Source: an uncultured Ruminococcus sp.
GTDB lineage: Bacteria; Bacillota; Clostridia; Oscillospirales; Ruminococcaceae
NCBI GenBank assembly: GCA_946413815.1
Contig: CAMKMD010000005.1
Span: forward strand, 1-64,000
DNA length: 64,000 nt
Direction of reading: 5' to 3'
Shown here: piece by piece, positions 46,510 to 55,983 of the stretch
How the letters are laid out: the number at the start of each line of letters is the position of its first letter
Position numbering within the stretch: position 1 is the first letter of the stretch
Made by a program: the position numbers and the translations under genes
The notes under the pieces: model-generated
Databases searched by the model: none
What the model saw: the letters and a program-made list of their open reading frames with translations, nothing else
Told to the model about the DNA's origin: nothing

Positions 46510-49500
46510 ATGACAATCAAAAAGACAGCAGCAGCTTTTTTGGCAGCTGTATGCTGTACTGCCGCTATACCCTCTGTTCCGGCAGTAGTGTCAACCGCAG
46601 CCGGCGCTGTAGTTGTAGATACAACTACTGAGTATCAGACCATCCGTGGTTTCGGCGGAATGAACCACCCGGAATGGCAGAGCGTAAATCTTACCGCCAA
46701 TACAACCGGTGATATGACCGCCTCACAGGTACAGACAGCATTCGGTAACGGTCCTGACGAACTCGGCCTCACCATTCTGCGTATCTTCGTAAGCGATGAC
46801 AGGAACGCATGGAAGAACGCCATTCCCACAGCGAAGAGAGCTCAGGCTTTAGGCGCCACAGTTTTCGCTACGCCGTGGAATCCCCCCTCTTCAATGCGTT
46901 CATCAGGTTCCGGCGGACCGAACGGCGGTCTCTACGTCCTCTCCAACGGCAGAGAGGCAGACTACGCCAAGCACCTCAACGACTTCATCAAGTACTGTGA
47001 CGGAGAGGGCATTAAGCTCAATGCCATCTCTGTACAGAACGAGCCTGACTGGTCAGGTGAGTGGACCTACTGGTCTCCCGACCGTGCTGCAAACTTCATC
47101 GCCAACTACGGTAAGGACGTTATAGCAGGCACAAGCACAAAGCTGATGTCTCCCGAAAGCTTCAGCTACAACAAGAACTACTACAATGCTATCCTCCAGA
47201 ACTCAAAGGCTATGGCAAACTGCGATATGTTCGGTACCCACTTCTACGGTACACAGAGAAACGCCATGGACTTCCCTGCTCTTGAAAAGACAGGCAAGGA
47301 TATCTGGATGACAGAGGTATACGTCCCCAACAGCGATGCCAATTCCGCAGACCGCTGGCCGGAAGGCGTACAGGTAGCAGAGAACATACACAACGCCATG
47401 GTTGTAGGCAACATGAACGCTTATGTTTGGTGGTATGTAAGACGTCAGTACGGCTTCCTCTGGGATACAGGAAAGATATCCAAGAGAGGCTACGCTATGG
47501 CTCAGTTCTCCAAGTGGGTACGCCCCGGAGATGTACGTGTTGACTGTACAGAGTCACCCACCAATAACGTACTTGTATCCGCATACAAGAACGACAATCA
47601 TCAGGTAACTATCGTTGCCATCAATAAGAATACCACAGAAGTAACCCAGGAGTTCAAGCTCGGCAGCGGCGAGAGCATCATCGATGTTGACCGCTACAGA
47701 ACTTCCGGAAGCGAGAATATCGCAGCTACCGAGAATATGGAATACTCCGGCAGCGGATTCTGGTCACAGCTCCCCGCATCGAGCGTATCCACCTTCGTTG
47801 TATCACTCGAGGGCGCAGGCACTTCACCTGCTGAAGTAGTTGACGAGAACGGCTACTACTTCCACGATACCTACGAATCCGGTACAGACAGCTGGACCGG
47901 CAGAGGCGCCGCTTCAGTTGATCAGTCCTCAGGTGCCAAGTACGCAGGCAGCAATTCACTCTACTGCGACGGAAGAACTTCTTCATGGAACGGCGCTCAG
48001 AAGAACCTCAACCTGAGAGTATTCAAGCCCGGCGTTACATACAGCTTCAGCGTTGACGCCATGTACACAACAGGCGAGCCCACTGAGGAATTCAAGCTCA
48101 CCCTCCAGTACACAGGCTCCGACAACGAGGCGCACTACGCCAATATCGCTACGGCTACTACGACTGCCGGCAACTGGGTACAGCTCAAGAACCTGAGCTA
48201 CTGCATCCCCGAGGATGCCTCTGATGCTATGATCTACGTTGAGACCAGCGATACGAACACAAGCTTCTACATCGATGAGGCCATCGGAGCTCCCCAGGGC
48301 GTATCTGTGGAAGGTCCCGAGCCTCCCGTTATCGATACTCCCCAGCAGACCGATCCTCCCGCACAGCCCGGCAAGATCATTCCCGGCGACGTAAACCTGG
48401 ACGGCACAGTTGATGCCTTCGATATGGTTGCAATGCGCAAGGGCCTTACAGGCAGCTTCTCCGGCACAAACAACCAGAAGGCTGCTGACGTTGACAACAG
48501 CGGCAAGCCAGAGGTCAACGATGCAGTACAGCTCTCAAACTTCCTCCTCGGCAAGATCAAGCAGTTTGAGGTAGTTGCACAGCCTCAGAAGGAGAACAAG
48601 TGGGATACCTATCAGGAGACCGCTTCCTCTGACTGGCTCAACTTCTACGGAAGCTCTATCAACAGCATGGGCAATACCTACCGTCTTACAAAGAAGCTTG
48701 AGGCCGCTGAGGACGGTTCTCCCCTGACAGTCGCTTATCTCGGCGGCTCTATCACAGAGGGCAAGAACTACAGTTCTCCTTTCTCCAATTACTTGAAGAA
48801 CACCTTCGCAAAGGGCGGCTTCACAGAAGTTAATGCCGGTCTCTCCGGTACTTCCTCAGTTGTAGGTCTCGTCCGCAGTGAAAAGGATATCGTAAGCAAG
48901 AACCCTGATATCGTTGTTGTTGAGTTCTCAGTAAATGACCACGAGGATATCAGCTACAAGAAGTCCTTTGAGAGCGTATGCAAGAAGTTCCTCGATCTCC
49001 CCAACGAACCTGCTGTAATCATCCTTATCCACCGTGCCAAGGGCGGTTTCTCCAGCCAGGATCAGATGGTAAAGATCGGCAAGGCTCTGGATATCCCGAT
49101 AATCAGCATGGATGATGCTCTTACAAAGGCATTCAACTCAGGATTCCTCCAGCCCGGTGATTACTTCAACGACGAATATCACCCCCACGCTAAGGGCGGT
49201 CAGCTCGTTGCAGACTGCATGGCTTACTATGTACGTCAGGCTATGAAGACTGAGAACCGTTCAGCTTCTTACACCATGCCTTCCACAGCTGCTTACGGCA
49301 GAGAGTACTCAACCTGTGTGAATGTTGATCCCAAGACTCTTGACAACTTCAATGCAGGCTCATGGTCAGCAGGCACAGGCTACAACTCACTCCCCTACTC
49401 CTATACTCTTAACGGCGGCAGCCCCATGACCTTCAAGACCACTGGCAAGGGCTTCATCGTGGTATTCAAGGCAAACAGCAGCGGTATGGGAAGCATCGAC

Positions 49501-49665
49501 TTCACAGTTAACGGCAAGACCACCAAGATAAACGGCAACAAGCAGTACACCTGGGGCGGTCCTGATGCTGAGATCGGCTACTATCAGGATAACTCCGGCG
49601 AGCTCAGTGTTTCCATCTCAGGAAGCGGCAGCTTCACCATCTGGGGTCTCGGACTTATCAAGTAA
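46510..49665 (+). CDS. Cellulosomal GH30 glucuronoxylanase - CBM22 - dockerin - SGNH esterase
   Basis: This secreted protein has 1051 residues: signal peptide (about 1-31), GH30 domain (about 35-435) with acid/base Glu178 (VQNEPDW) and nucleophile Glu269 (WMTEVY), CBM22 (about 448-595), Pro-rich linker, dockerin (about 624-682, GDVNLDGTVDAFD and DVDNSGKPEVND), SGNH hydrolase (about 715-905) with Ser in GGSITEG (about 746), NDHED, and Asp888/His891 in DEYHPH, and a last beta-rich domain (about 910-1051). The WWYVRRQYG segment (Arg311/312) is the glucuronic-acid-binding loop of GH30 subfamily 8, as in XynC. The enzyme should cut glucuronoxylan and remove acetyl groups in one chain. The dockerin is internal, between the two enzymes. 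Confidence 0.93.
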   Translation: MTIKKTAAAFLAAVCCTAAIPSVPAVVSTAAGAVVVDTTTEYQTIRGFGGMNHPEWQSVNLTANTTGDMTASQVQTAFGNGPDELGLTILRIFVSDDRNAWKNAIPTAKRAQALGATVFATPWNPPSSMRSSGSGGPNGGLYVLSNGREADYAKHLNDFIKYCDGEGIKLNAISVQNEPDWSGEWTYWSPDRAANFIANYGKDVIAGTSTKLMSPESFSYNKNYYNAILQNSKAMANCDMFGTHFYGTQRNAMDFPALEKTGKDIWMTEVYVPNSDANSADRWPEGVQVAENIHNAMVVGNMNAYVWWYVRRQYGFLWDTGKISKRGYAMAQFSKWVRPGDVRVDCTESPTNNVLVSAYKNDNHQVTIVAINKNTTEVTQEFKLGSGESIIDVDRYRTSGSENIAATENMEYSGSGFWSQLPASSVSTFVVSLEGAGTSPAEVVDENGYYFHDTYESGTDSWTGRGAASVDQSSGAKYAGSNSLYCDGRTSSWNGAQKNLNLRVFKPGVTYSFSVDAMYTTGEPTEEFKLTLQYTGSDNEAHYANIATATTTAGNWVQLKNLSYCIPEDASDAMIYVETSDTNTSFYIDEAIGAPQGVSVEGPEPPVIDTPQQTDPPAQPGKIIPGDVNLDGTVDAFDMVAMRKGLTGSFSGTNNQKAADVDNSGKPEVNDAVQLSNFLLGKIKQFEVVAQPQKENKWDTYQETASSDWLNFYGSSINSMGNTYRLTKKLEAAEDGSPLTVAYLGGSITEGKNYSSPFSNYLKNTFAKGGFTEVNAGLSGTSSVVGLVRSEKDIVSKNPDIVVVEFSVNDHEDISYKKSFESVCKKFLDLPNEPAVIILIHRAKGGFSSQDQMVKIGKALDIPIISMDDALTKAFNSGFLQPGDYFNDEYHPHAKGGQLVADCMAYYVRQAMKTENRSASYTMPSTAAYGREYSTCVNVDPKTLDNFNAGSWSAGTGYNSLPYSYTLNGGSPMTFKTTGKGFIVVFKANSSGMGSIDFTVNGKTTKINGNKQYTWGGPDAEIGYYQDNSGELSVSISGSGSFTIWGLGLIK

Positions 49666-49679
49666 ATACCCAAAACAGA

Positions 49680-49707
49680 GCGCAGGGATTCACGTCCCTG
49701 CGCTTTT
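49680..49707 (+). terminator. Terminator of the xylanase gene
   Basis: A perfect 9-base stem GCGCAGGGA/TCCCTGCGC, 6-base loop, then TTTT. Confidence 0.75.
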
Positions 49708-49741
49708 CACTCCTTTTTCTTAATATTTCACTCCGACAATG

Positions 49742-49770
49742 TTGACAAATTGTGCCAATCATGATATAAT
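49742..49770 (+). promoter_or_regulatory. Consensus promoter of the double-HTH regulator
   Basis: TTGACA (49742-49747) and TATAAT (49765-49770), 17-base spacer. Transcription should begin near 49777, so the mRNA leader is only about 12 bases. Confidence 0.8.
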
Positions 49771-49788
49771 GTTGACGAGGTGATACCA

Positions 49789-51177
49789 TTGTTAAGCGAA
49801 AGACTGAGCGTACTTATTGAATCAGTAGGTGCCTCCAACACAGATATATCCAAACTGGCGGACTGTGCTCCGTCATATATCAGCCGTCTCAGAAGCGGCG
49901 AAAGAGTCCCGAAAATGAATACATCCGCAATGCACAGGCTCGCTAATGCCATCTGTACCTTTGCGGACATCAACCACTGCGAAAACATACTCAGAAACAC
50001 AATGGGTATCGATGACAAGCAGTCAAACAAATTCAATACTGAGGAAGTACTGCGCTGGATGTACGAATCATCTGACATCATCCCCGACAGCGCTGCGGAT
50101 ATCTCCGAGAAATCGAGAGTGTTCACGAACAAGCTCGATGCGCTTATTTCCCTTTCCGGCACTTCCAACAAGGAGCTGAGCGATGCACTGAGCGTTGACC
50201 CCTCCTATATCAGCCGCATACGCAAGGGATCAAGAACTCTGAAAAGACAGTCACGTATGCTCACTGAGCTGGGAGACTCACTCGGAAAGAAGATAATCGA
50301 TATCGGCAAGAGATACAGGCTCTCCGAACTCACTACTGTACCGATAGACACCATCAACAATGATACTGTTGGAGCTATCGTTTCCTCTTGGCTGCTCGAC
50401 TGCTCGACAGGTACTGAGGCTGTATATATCAAGAAGATACTTGAGAGCATCAACAACTGCGGTTCCTATTCAAATAAAATGCTGACCGGCGCTGTATCCG
50501 ACGCAGAATTAAACAATGATACCGTAAAGCCTTCCTACTTCGGCATTGAAGGTATGAGGCAGGCTTTTGCACGCCTTGTTCATGATGCAGTCAGAAGCGG
50601 CTGCAAAAAGATATACCTTTACTCCGATCAGGGTATCTCCTGGTCTATCGGCGAATTCCATCACACATGGCTCAGCCTGCTGAAGGAATGTCTCTCTCAC
50701 AATATCAGGATCCGCATCATACACTATATCCAGCGCGACAACCTTGAGATGCTGGCAGGCATCAATTCATGGATGCCAATGTATATGAGCGGACTTATAG
50801 ATTCTTACTTCTCTACCATACCTGTAGGTGAGCTTTTCGGCAGACTGTTCTACATGGCTCCCGGCGTGGGCTGCATAGATTCATGCTGTGCAAGGGGATT
50901 TGAGGACAAGGCTGAATACAGATACATCACTGACAGCGATCATCTCGCTGCTCTTCAGAGCGAGTTTGAGTATATGTTCTCCATCAGCAGGAAGCTCTTC
51001 CATTATTCCCCCGCACTGAAGTCTATCCCTCCTCACGCTATGTCAAAGACTGTTGACAACGTTGAGATCGGCGCTGCAGACGGAATTGTCATCGTGAACA
51101 GGAAATATCCTTCCCCCGCTTCCTTTACCTTCGACAATCAGAGAGTGTATAACGCATTCCGCAAATACCTTGAATAA
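49789..51177 (+). CDS. Regulator with two XRE-type helix-turn-helix domains
   Basis: The likely start is the TTG at 49789, with GAGGTGAT at 49777-49784; the GTG at 49780 lies within that site. The protein has about 462 residues. Two similar HTH units are visible: NTDISKLADCAPSYISRLRSG (about residues 17-37) and NKELSDALSVDPSYISRIRKG (about 123-143). Both resemble Cro/C1 domains. The remaining 300 residues form an alpha/beta domain (GCKKIYLYSDQGISWSIGEF, RIRIIHYIQRDN) that might sense a ligand; I do not recognise it. It follows the xylanase gene but has its own promoter. Terminator at 51183. Confidence 0.8.
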   Translation: MLSERLSVLIESVGASNTDISKLADCAPSYISRLRSGERVPKMNTSAMHRLANAICTFADINHCENILRNTMGIDDKQSNKFNTEEVLRWMYESSDIIPDSAADISEKSRVFTNKLDALISLSGTSNKELSDALSVDPSYISRIRKGSRTLKRQSRMLTELGDSLGKKIIDIGKRYRLSELTTVPIDTINNDTVGAIVSSWLLDCSTGTEAVYIKKILESINNCGSYSNKMLTGAVSDAELNNDTVKPSYFGIEGMRQAFARLVHDAVRSGCKKIYLYSDQGISWSIGEFHHTWLSLLKECLSHNIRIRIIHYIQRDNLEMLAGINSWMPMYMSGLIDSYFSTIPVGELFGRLFYMAPGVGCIDSCCARGFEDKAEYRYITDSDHLAALQSEFEYMFSISRKLFHYSPALKSIPPHAMSKTVDNVEIGAADGIVIVNRKYPSPASFTFDNQRVYNAFRKYLE

Positions 51178-51182
51178 TAACG

Positions 51183-51213
51183 AAAGCCCGCAGAAAACTC
51201 TGCGGGCTTTTTT
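51183..51213. terminator. Bidirectional terminator between the regulator and hisS
   Basis: A perfect 12-base stem AAAGCCCGCAGA/TCTGCGGGCTTT, with T-run. Confidence 0.88.
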
Positions 51214-51220
51214 ATCAGTA

Positions 51221-52537
51221 TTACAGGGGAATGGGATTCTCCATATCATCAAATACGTTCATTATCTTATCGACATAGTAGCTGTCAAAGGTGCCGAGGA
51301 ATTTGTCGTTAAGGGGTATATCATGCTCCTCTCCCGACTCCATATCCTTGAGCTTTGCCTTGCCCTCTGATATCTCATTGTCACCGATAACAACAGTGAA
51401 AGCTGCGCCTATCTTATTGGCGTACTTCATCTGTGCCTTGATGCCTCTGTCCATTACGTCATACTCTGCATAGTAACCGTACTCACGCACCTGTTTTGCA
51501 AGCTTCAGACATACCGTATAGGCTTCATCGCCCATCGCTGCAAGATAGAGCTCGCACCTTCTGGGTGTGAGGTAATCACAGCCCTGCTTCTCCATAACAA
51601 GAAGGAGTCTTTCAATACCCATAGCAAAGCCGAGTGCCGGAACATGGTGTCCGCTGAGTTCCTCAATAAGTCCGTCGTAGCGTCCGCCGCCGCAGACAGT
51701 GCCCTGTGCGCCGATCTCTGTGGTGACAAACTCGAATACAGTCTTGGTGTAGTAGTCAAGACCTCTTACTATCCTCGGATCGATGCTGTACTCTATCTCA
51801 AGTGTATCAAGGTATAACTTCAGTTTCTCAAAGTGATCACGGCATTCATCGCAGAGATAATCGAGGATTATAGGTGCGTCCTTGCCTATCTCATGACACT
51901 CGGGCACCTTGCAGTCAAGAAGGCGCATCGGGTTCTTCTCAAGTCTCTCATGGCAGGTGCCGCAGAGCTTGTCCTTGTGTGCACCGAAATACTCTCTGAG
52001 AGCCTTGTGGTACTCTGCACGGCACGTCGGACAGCCTATGGAGTTGATAAGAAGCTTTACATTCTTTATCTCAAGGCGTCTGAGTATAGTAGAGGCAAGA
52101 GAGATTATCTCAGCATCTGCTGCAGGTGAATCGCTGCCGGCCATCTCGAGGCCGAACTGATGGAACTCACGGAGTCTTCCAGCCTGAGGTCTCTCATGGC
52201 GGAAGCATGAAAGGGTATAGTATACTCTCTGAGGAAGCGCTTCGTTGAGAAGTCCGTTCTGGAGCAGCGCTCTGATAACTCCGGCAGTGCCCTCCGGACG
52301 AAGGGTGAACTTCGTCTCCTTGGCCATAACGGTATACATTTCCTTCTGCACAACGTCAGTGGTCTCGCCAACAGAGCGCAGATAGAGATCGGTATTCTCA
52401 AAGGTAGGTACCCTTATCTCTCCGAAGCCATAGCTCTCGGCAGTCTCGCGGGCTATCTTCTCTATAGTATGCCATTTGTGAACGTCTCTCGGGATTACGT
52501 CCTCAGTTCCGTTCGGTCTTTTGATATTAAGTGCCAT
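51221..52537 (-). CDS. hisS: Histidyl-tRNA synthetase
   Basis: This 438-residue class II synthetase has motif 2 (YYTLSCFRHERPQAGRLREFHQFG), the two histidine signatures LDYYTKTVFEF (HisA) and CGGGRYDGL (HisB), and motif 3 (ALGFAMGIERLLL). The C-terminal anticodon domain covers about 335-420. A cysteine-rich insert (CPTCRAEY..., CGTCHERLE, CDECRDHF) between about 165 and 250 is typical of a HisRS group in Clostridia. It charges tRNA-His. Only 74 bases separate it from mgsA, so there is no room for a T-box. Confidence 0.95.
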   Translation of the reverse strand: MALNIKRPNGTEDVIPRDVHKWHTIEKIARETAESYGFGEIRVPTFENTDLYLRSVGETTDVVQKEMYTVMAKETKFTLRPEGTAGVIRALLQNGLLNEALPQRVYYTLSCFRHERPQAGRLREFHQFGLEMAGSDSPAADAEIISLASTILRRLEIKNVKLLINSIGCPTCRAEYHKALREYFGAHKDKLCGTCHERLEKNPMRLLDCKVPECHEIGKDAPIILDYLCDECRDHFEKLKLYLDTLEIEYSIDPRIVRGLDYYTKTVFEFVTTEIGAQGTVCGGGRYDGLIEELSGHHVPALGFAMGIERLLLVMEKQGCDYLTPRRCELYLAAMGDEAYTVCLKLAKQVREYGYYAEYDVMDRGIKAQMKYANKIGAAFTVVIGDNEISEGKAKLKDMESGEEHDIPLNDKFLGTFDSYYVDKIMNVFDDMENPIPL

Positions 52538-52562
52538 ATGATCTCTCCTTATATATACATGA

Positions 52563-52589
52563 AAACTGTCCCTTGATCAGGGACAGTTT
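52563..52589 (-). terminator. Terminator after mgsA
   Basis: A 10-base perfect stem AAACTGTCCC/GGGACAGTTT, followed by TTTTC on the minus strand. Confidence 0.75.
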
Positions 52590-52611
52590 ATTATTATCTG
52601 CTGTCAGCTTC

Positions 52612-53013
52612 TCAGATAGGAGAAGCGCCGCCCTCACGCCAGTCAAGGTCGCCTCTCTCAAGTGCGAGGATAAGTGCCTCGGCAGTGGCGATATTTGTGG
52701 CTACAGGAACATTATGGACATCACAGAGCCTGAGAAGGTTCATGTCGTTGACATCGTTTGCCTTGGGATTGATAGGATCCCTGAAAAACAGCAGTATATC
52801 TACCTCGTTGCATGAGAGGAGGGCAACTATCTGCTCTGCTCCGCCTCTGCCGCTGAGGTAACGCTTGATAGGAAGTCCGGTAGCCTCACTTACCTGCTTA
52901 CCGGTCGTATTTGTAGCTAACAGTGAATGCTTGGACAGGATTCCGCAGTAAGCGCTGCAGAACTGTACCATCAGTTCTTTCTTTGCATCATGTGCTATTA
53001 TGGCGATCTTCAT
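52612..53013 (-). CDS. mgsA: Methylglyoxal synthase
   Basis: This 133-residue enzyme turns dihydroxyacetone phosphate into methylglyoxal. It begins MKIAIIAHDAKKELMVQFC and shows LLATNTTGKQV (phosphate site), SGRGGAEQI (where many homologues have SGPxGGDQQI), FFRDP with the catalytic Asp, and NVPVATNIATAEALI near the end. Length is normal. It follows minD by 32 bases, an order also known from other Clostridia, so they form an operon. AAAGGACAG precedes the ATG. Confidence 0.93.
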   Translation of the reverse strand: MKIAIIAHDAKKELMVQFCSAYCGILSKHSLLATNTTGKQVSEATGLPIKRYLSGRGGAEQIVALLSCNEVDILLFFRDPINPKANDVNDMNLLRLCDVHNVPVATNIATAEALILALERGDLDWREGGASPI

Positions 53014-53045
53014 AATATCTGTCCTTTCCCCGCTAAGCGGTAGTA

Positions 53046-53783
53046 TTAAGAGGTTTTTATAGTAAGGGGAACAAATTCTCCGTCCAGTCTCTTGGAGATG
53101 GCGTCAAATGCCTTGAGTGCATCGGAATCAGTTGGGATAGGCGTACCCTTTCCGGTAGCAACTGTGGCTTTGAAGTCATCCGGTATAACACCGATAAGCT
53201 GAACGCCTACCTTGTCGATGATCTCGTCAAGGTTTGTAACGAGCTTGTCGCCGATGACCTTCTTGCTGATCTTGTTGATGATAAGTCTCTGGCTCTTGTT
53301 GCCTCTGTTATAGAACTCATCGGACATAAGTCCTGCGTCTCTGATACATACAGGATCCGGAGTAGATACAACAAGGATAAGATTTGCCTGTTCAACAATA
53401 TCGAATACATGAGAGTTGATACCTGCGCCGGTATCAATGATGATGTAATCGAAGTATTTCTTTACGGAACGGCATATCTCTACTATCTGCTCAGCTTTGA
53501 CGCTGGTAAGTGTCTTGGGAGCGCAGAGAAGATTGAGATTGGTCGCCATTGGTACGGAAGCAACGGCATCAAGTGCCTGCTTTCTTCCGGCGAGAACGTC
53601 GCCCAGGTCGTATTTGATAGTGTCCTCGATGCCGAACATGATGTCAAGACATCTGAGACCGAAATCCAGCTCGATAAGGAGTGTACGGCGTCCCTGCTTT
53701 GCGAGAGCATATCCGAGTCCTGCACAGACAGTTGACTTGCCGGTGCCGCCCTTACCTGATGTAACTGCAATTATTTTAGACAT
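53046..53783 (-). CDS. minD: Septum-site determining ATPase MinD
   Basis: This 245-residue protein starts at the ATG at 53783 behind AAAGGA. It has the deviant Walker A motif SGKGGTGKST, Walker A' LLIELDFGLRCLDIMFG, Walker B FDYIIIDTGAGIN and NKISKK. It drives placement of the division septum with MinC. The end FVPLTIKTS lacks an obvious amphipathic membrane-targeting helix of the usual length, so membrane binding should be tested. minC is not in the window. Operon with mgsA. Confidence 0.88.
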   Translation of the reverse strand: MSKIIAVTSGKGGTGKSTVCAGLGYALAKQGRRTLLIELDFGLRCLDIMFGIEDTIKYDLGDVLAGRKQALDAVASVPMATNLNLLCAPKTLTSVKAEQIVEICRSVKKYFDYIIIDTGAGINSHVFDIVEQANLILVVSTPDPVCIRDAGLMSDEFYNRGNKSQRLIINKISKKVIGDKLVTNLDEIIDKVGVQLIGVIPDDFKATVATGKGTPIPTDSDALKAFDAISKRLDGEFVPLTIKTS

Positions 53784-53984
53784 AGTTCGTCCTTTCCGGA
53801 TCCTCATCCGCTGGTTAGGTTAAATCTTTGGCAGACCTGATCCAATAACTGATTAATTACAATAATCTACATTATAGTATATCACAAAAAGCAGAATTTG
53901 TCAAAGATGTTTTTTGTACAGAACAGAAGATTGTGCAAATCAGCGCTTTTCATAGTCTTCTATTGTGCATATCGTACAAAGGCA

Positions 53985-54488
53985 TCAGTTATTATCCAGT
54001 GCTTCAGTTATTTTTCTGACAGTTTTTTCTATTCCGCAGCCTGTTTCGTCAATGACAATATCTGCATATTTTTCATACAGGACAGTTCTTTCCCGGTACA
54101 GGCCGGACAAGGTCTGGCCGCTGCGGATGACCACTCCCCTGTTCTTTATATTGCCCAGACGATATCTCAGCTTGCGGTATTCAAGCTTCAGGTAGACAAC
54201 GGTACCTATGGACTTCAGATGTTTCATGGCCTCCCTGCCATAGACTACACTGCCGCCCGTGGCAATGACAGACTTGTGTACATCAAGCTGTGAGCACACT
54301 CTGTTCTCGGCTGCGATAAAGCCGTCTATGCCCTCTGCTTCGATGATATCACGGAGTTTCCTGCCCTCTTTCTCCTGTATGACAAGATCCGTGTCTATAA
54401 AGCTGCAGCCGAGGACTTTTGCAAGTATGACACCCACGGTGCTCTTCCCGACACCGGGCATACCGATAAGTATTATATTATCCTTCAT
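53985..54488 (-). CDS. aroK: Shikimate kinase
   Basis: This 167-residue enzyme has the P-loop GMPGVGKST (residues 9-17), the shikimate-binding DTD (FIDTDLVIQ) and FIAAENRV in the place of FRxxE, TGGSVV, and the lid arginine region around RERTVLYEKYADIVID. It phosphorylates shikimate on the way to aromatic amino acids. It is a single gene; the radical SAM gene diverges from it. GGAGGGGA precedes the ATG. Confidence 0.92.
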   Translation of the reverse strand: MKDNIILIGMPGVGKSTVGVILAKVLGCSFIDTDLVIQEKEGRKLRDIIEAEGIDGFIAAENRVCSQLDVHKSVIATGGSVVYGREAMKHLKSIGTVVYLKLEYRKLRYRLGNIKNRGVVIRSGQTLSGLYRERTVLYEKYADIVIDETGCGIEKTVRKITEALDNN

Positions 54489-54636
54489 ATTATCCCCTCC
54501 GGACTTACAGGTCTATAATATGATTGTACATCTTTACAGGAAGATTGTCAATAGTCTGTCAGTCTTCCGGAGAAAGAATTTGACTTTCATCTTCATACAT
54601 GGTAAGATAGGATAGCTGATACCGGAGGTGAACAGA

Positions 54637-55575
54637 ATGCATACAAGCCCTTTTCCTTATTCCTGTGACAACAAGAGATATCACACACTCAACTACCATT
54701 ACCGTACTGTATATGGCAGAAAGCTCTTCAAGGCGGTTCTTGACTGCGGCTTTTCATGCCCGAATATCGACGGCAGCTGCGGCACAGGAGGATGTATCTT
54801 CTGTGACGGCGGAAGCGGATATTTCACGACCTCCGGGCTGAGCGTCACGGAACAGCTGGCCAGGGAGTACGAAAGGATTTCCGCAAAGAACGGCGATGTA
54901 CCTGTAATAGCGTATTATCAGGCGAACACCAACACCTATGCTCCGGCGGAACGGCTCAGGGAGCTCTACAGCGAGGCCGCTGCATTCCCGCATACTGCCG
55001 GTATTTCAATAGGAACAAGAGCGGACTGCCTTCCTGATGAGGTTATGGAGGTACTGTGCTGGCTCAATAAGAAGACAGCGCTCACTGTCGAGCTCGGACT
55101 TCAGAGCGTACACGATACAACTATAGAGAGGATAAACCGCGGCTATCCGCACAGCGTCTTCCTTGAAGGCTACAACAGGCTCAAGGACAAAGGGATAAGG
55201 GTATGCCTGCATATCATCAACGGACTTCCCGGCGAGGACGGAGATATGATGGCTGAGACAGCCCGACAGGCGGGACTTCTTCATCCGGACGGAGTCAAGC
55301 TGCAGATGCTCCATGTGATACGCGGCACAAGGCTTGCGGAAATGTACGAAGCCGGAGAGATATCACTGCTTTCCCGTGAGGAGTACACGGATATCATAGT
55401 AAAGCAGCTTGAAGTGCTTCCGCCTGAGACCGTGATAGAAAGGATAACCGGCGACGGAGACAAGAAAAAGCTCATTGCACCCATGTGGAGTGCCGACAAG
55501 ATAGCCGTGCTCGGAGGTATAGACAAAAGGCTCGCGGAACTTGATACCTGGCAGGGCAGGCTTTTCAGAGAGTAA
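54637..55575 (+). CDS. Radical SAM protein of the YhcC family (TIGR01212)
   Basis: This 312-residue protein starts at the ATG at 54637 behind GGAGGTG; a GTG at 54628 lies within that site. The cluster cysteines are in the long-spaced form CPNIDGSCGTGGCIFC of this family. Other family sequences are YYQANTNTYAP, GISIGTRADCLPDEV, VELGLQSVHDTTIERINRGY and HIINGLPGED. The reaction is not established. It stands alone between aroK and a terminator. Confidence 0.93.
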   Translation: MHTSPFPYSCDNKRYHTLNYHYRTVYGRKLFKAVLDCGFSCPNIDGSCGTGGCIFCDGGSGYFTTSGLSVTEQLAREYERISAKNGDVPVIAYYQANTNTYAPAERLRELYSEAAAFPHTAGISIGTRADCLPDEVMEVLCWLNKKTALTVELGLQSVHDTTIERINRGYPHSVFLEGYNRLKDKGIRVCLHIINGLPGEDGDMMAETARQAGLLHPDGVKLQMLHVIRGTRLAEMYEAGEISLLSREEYTDIIVKQLEVLPPETVIERITGDGDKKKLIAPMWSADKIAVLGGIDKRLAELDTWQGRLFRE

Positions 55576-55583
55576 GATAACAC

Positions 55584-55607
55584 AAAAGGGCGCAGCAGCG
55601 CCCTTTT
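55584..55607. terminator. Bidirectional terminator
   Basis: Stem AAAAGGGCGC/GCGCCCTTTT with a 4-base loop, between the convergent genes at 54637 and 55606. Confidence 0.85.
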
Positions 55608-55983
55608 ATTTATTCCCGCATATGCCGTACCAGCGGCAGTCTCCGCAGACCTCATATAATCTGCCGGCATCTGTTATACACACCCTGACGGTCTCCTGAA
55701 AACTGCTCCAGCGCATACGCTGACCGTATGTCAGTCCGCATATCTCCATGACCTTTTCGTCATATCCGGCTGCCATACCGGATAACGAACAGCGCCCCGC
55801 TGAAAGCTCGGGGCACGGTGAACAGATACAGTCCGCGCCCATAGTTATTGCTATCTCCGGATCTTCCTCAGCAAGAAAGCGGATCACCTCCGCCATATTT
55901 CCCGTGAAGCTGTCGCTGTAGCCCTTGTTCTCAAAGAAACGGATACACAGGCCGTGATGCGGCCTCAGCTTACAGCTTTGCAT
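55606..55983 (-). CDS. DUF1284 cysteine-rich protein
   Basis: This 125-residue protein begins LRPHHGLCIRFFENKGYSD, the signature of DUF1284. It has about ten cysteines, some in CICSPCPEL and CGDCRWYGIC, which suggests a bound metal or iron-sulfur cluster. It overlaps the end of bioY by 14 bases, so it is translated in the same operon. The link with biotin is only by position. Function unknown. Confidence 0.85.
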   Translation of the reverse strand: MQSCKLRPHHGLCIRFFENKGYSDSFTGNMAEVIRFLAEEDPEIAITMGADCICSPCPELSAGRCSLSGMAAGYDEKVMEICGLTYGQRMRWSSFQETVRVCITDAGRLYEVCGDCRWYGICGNK

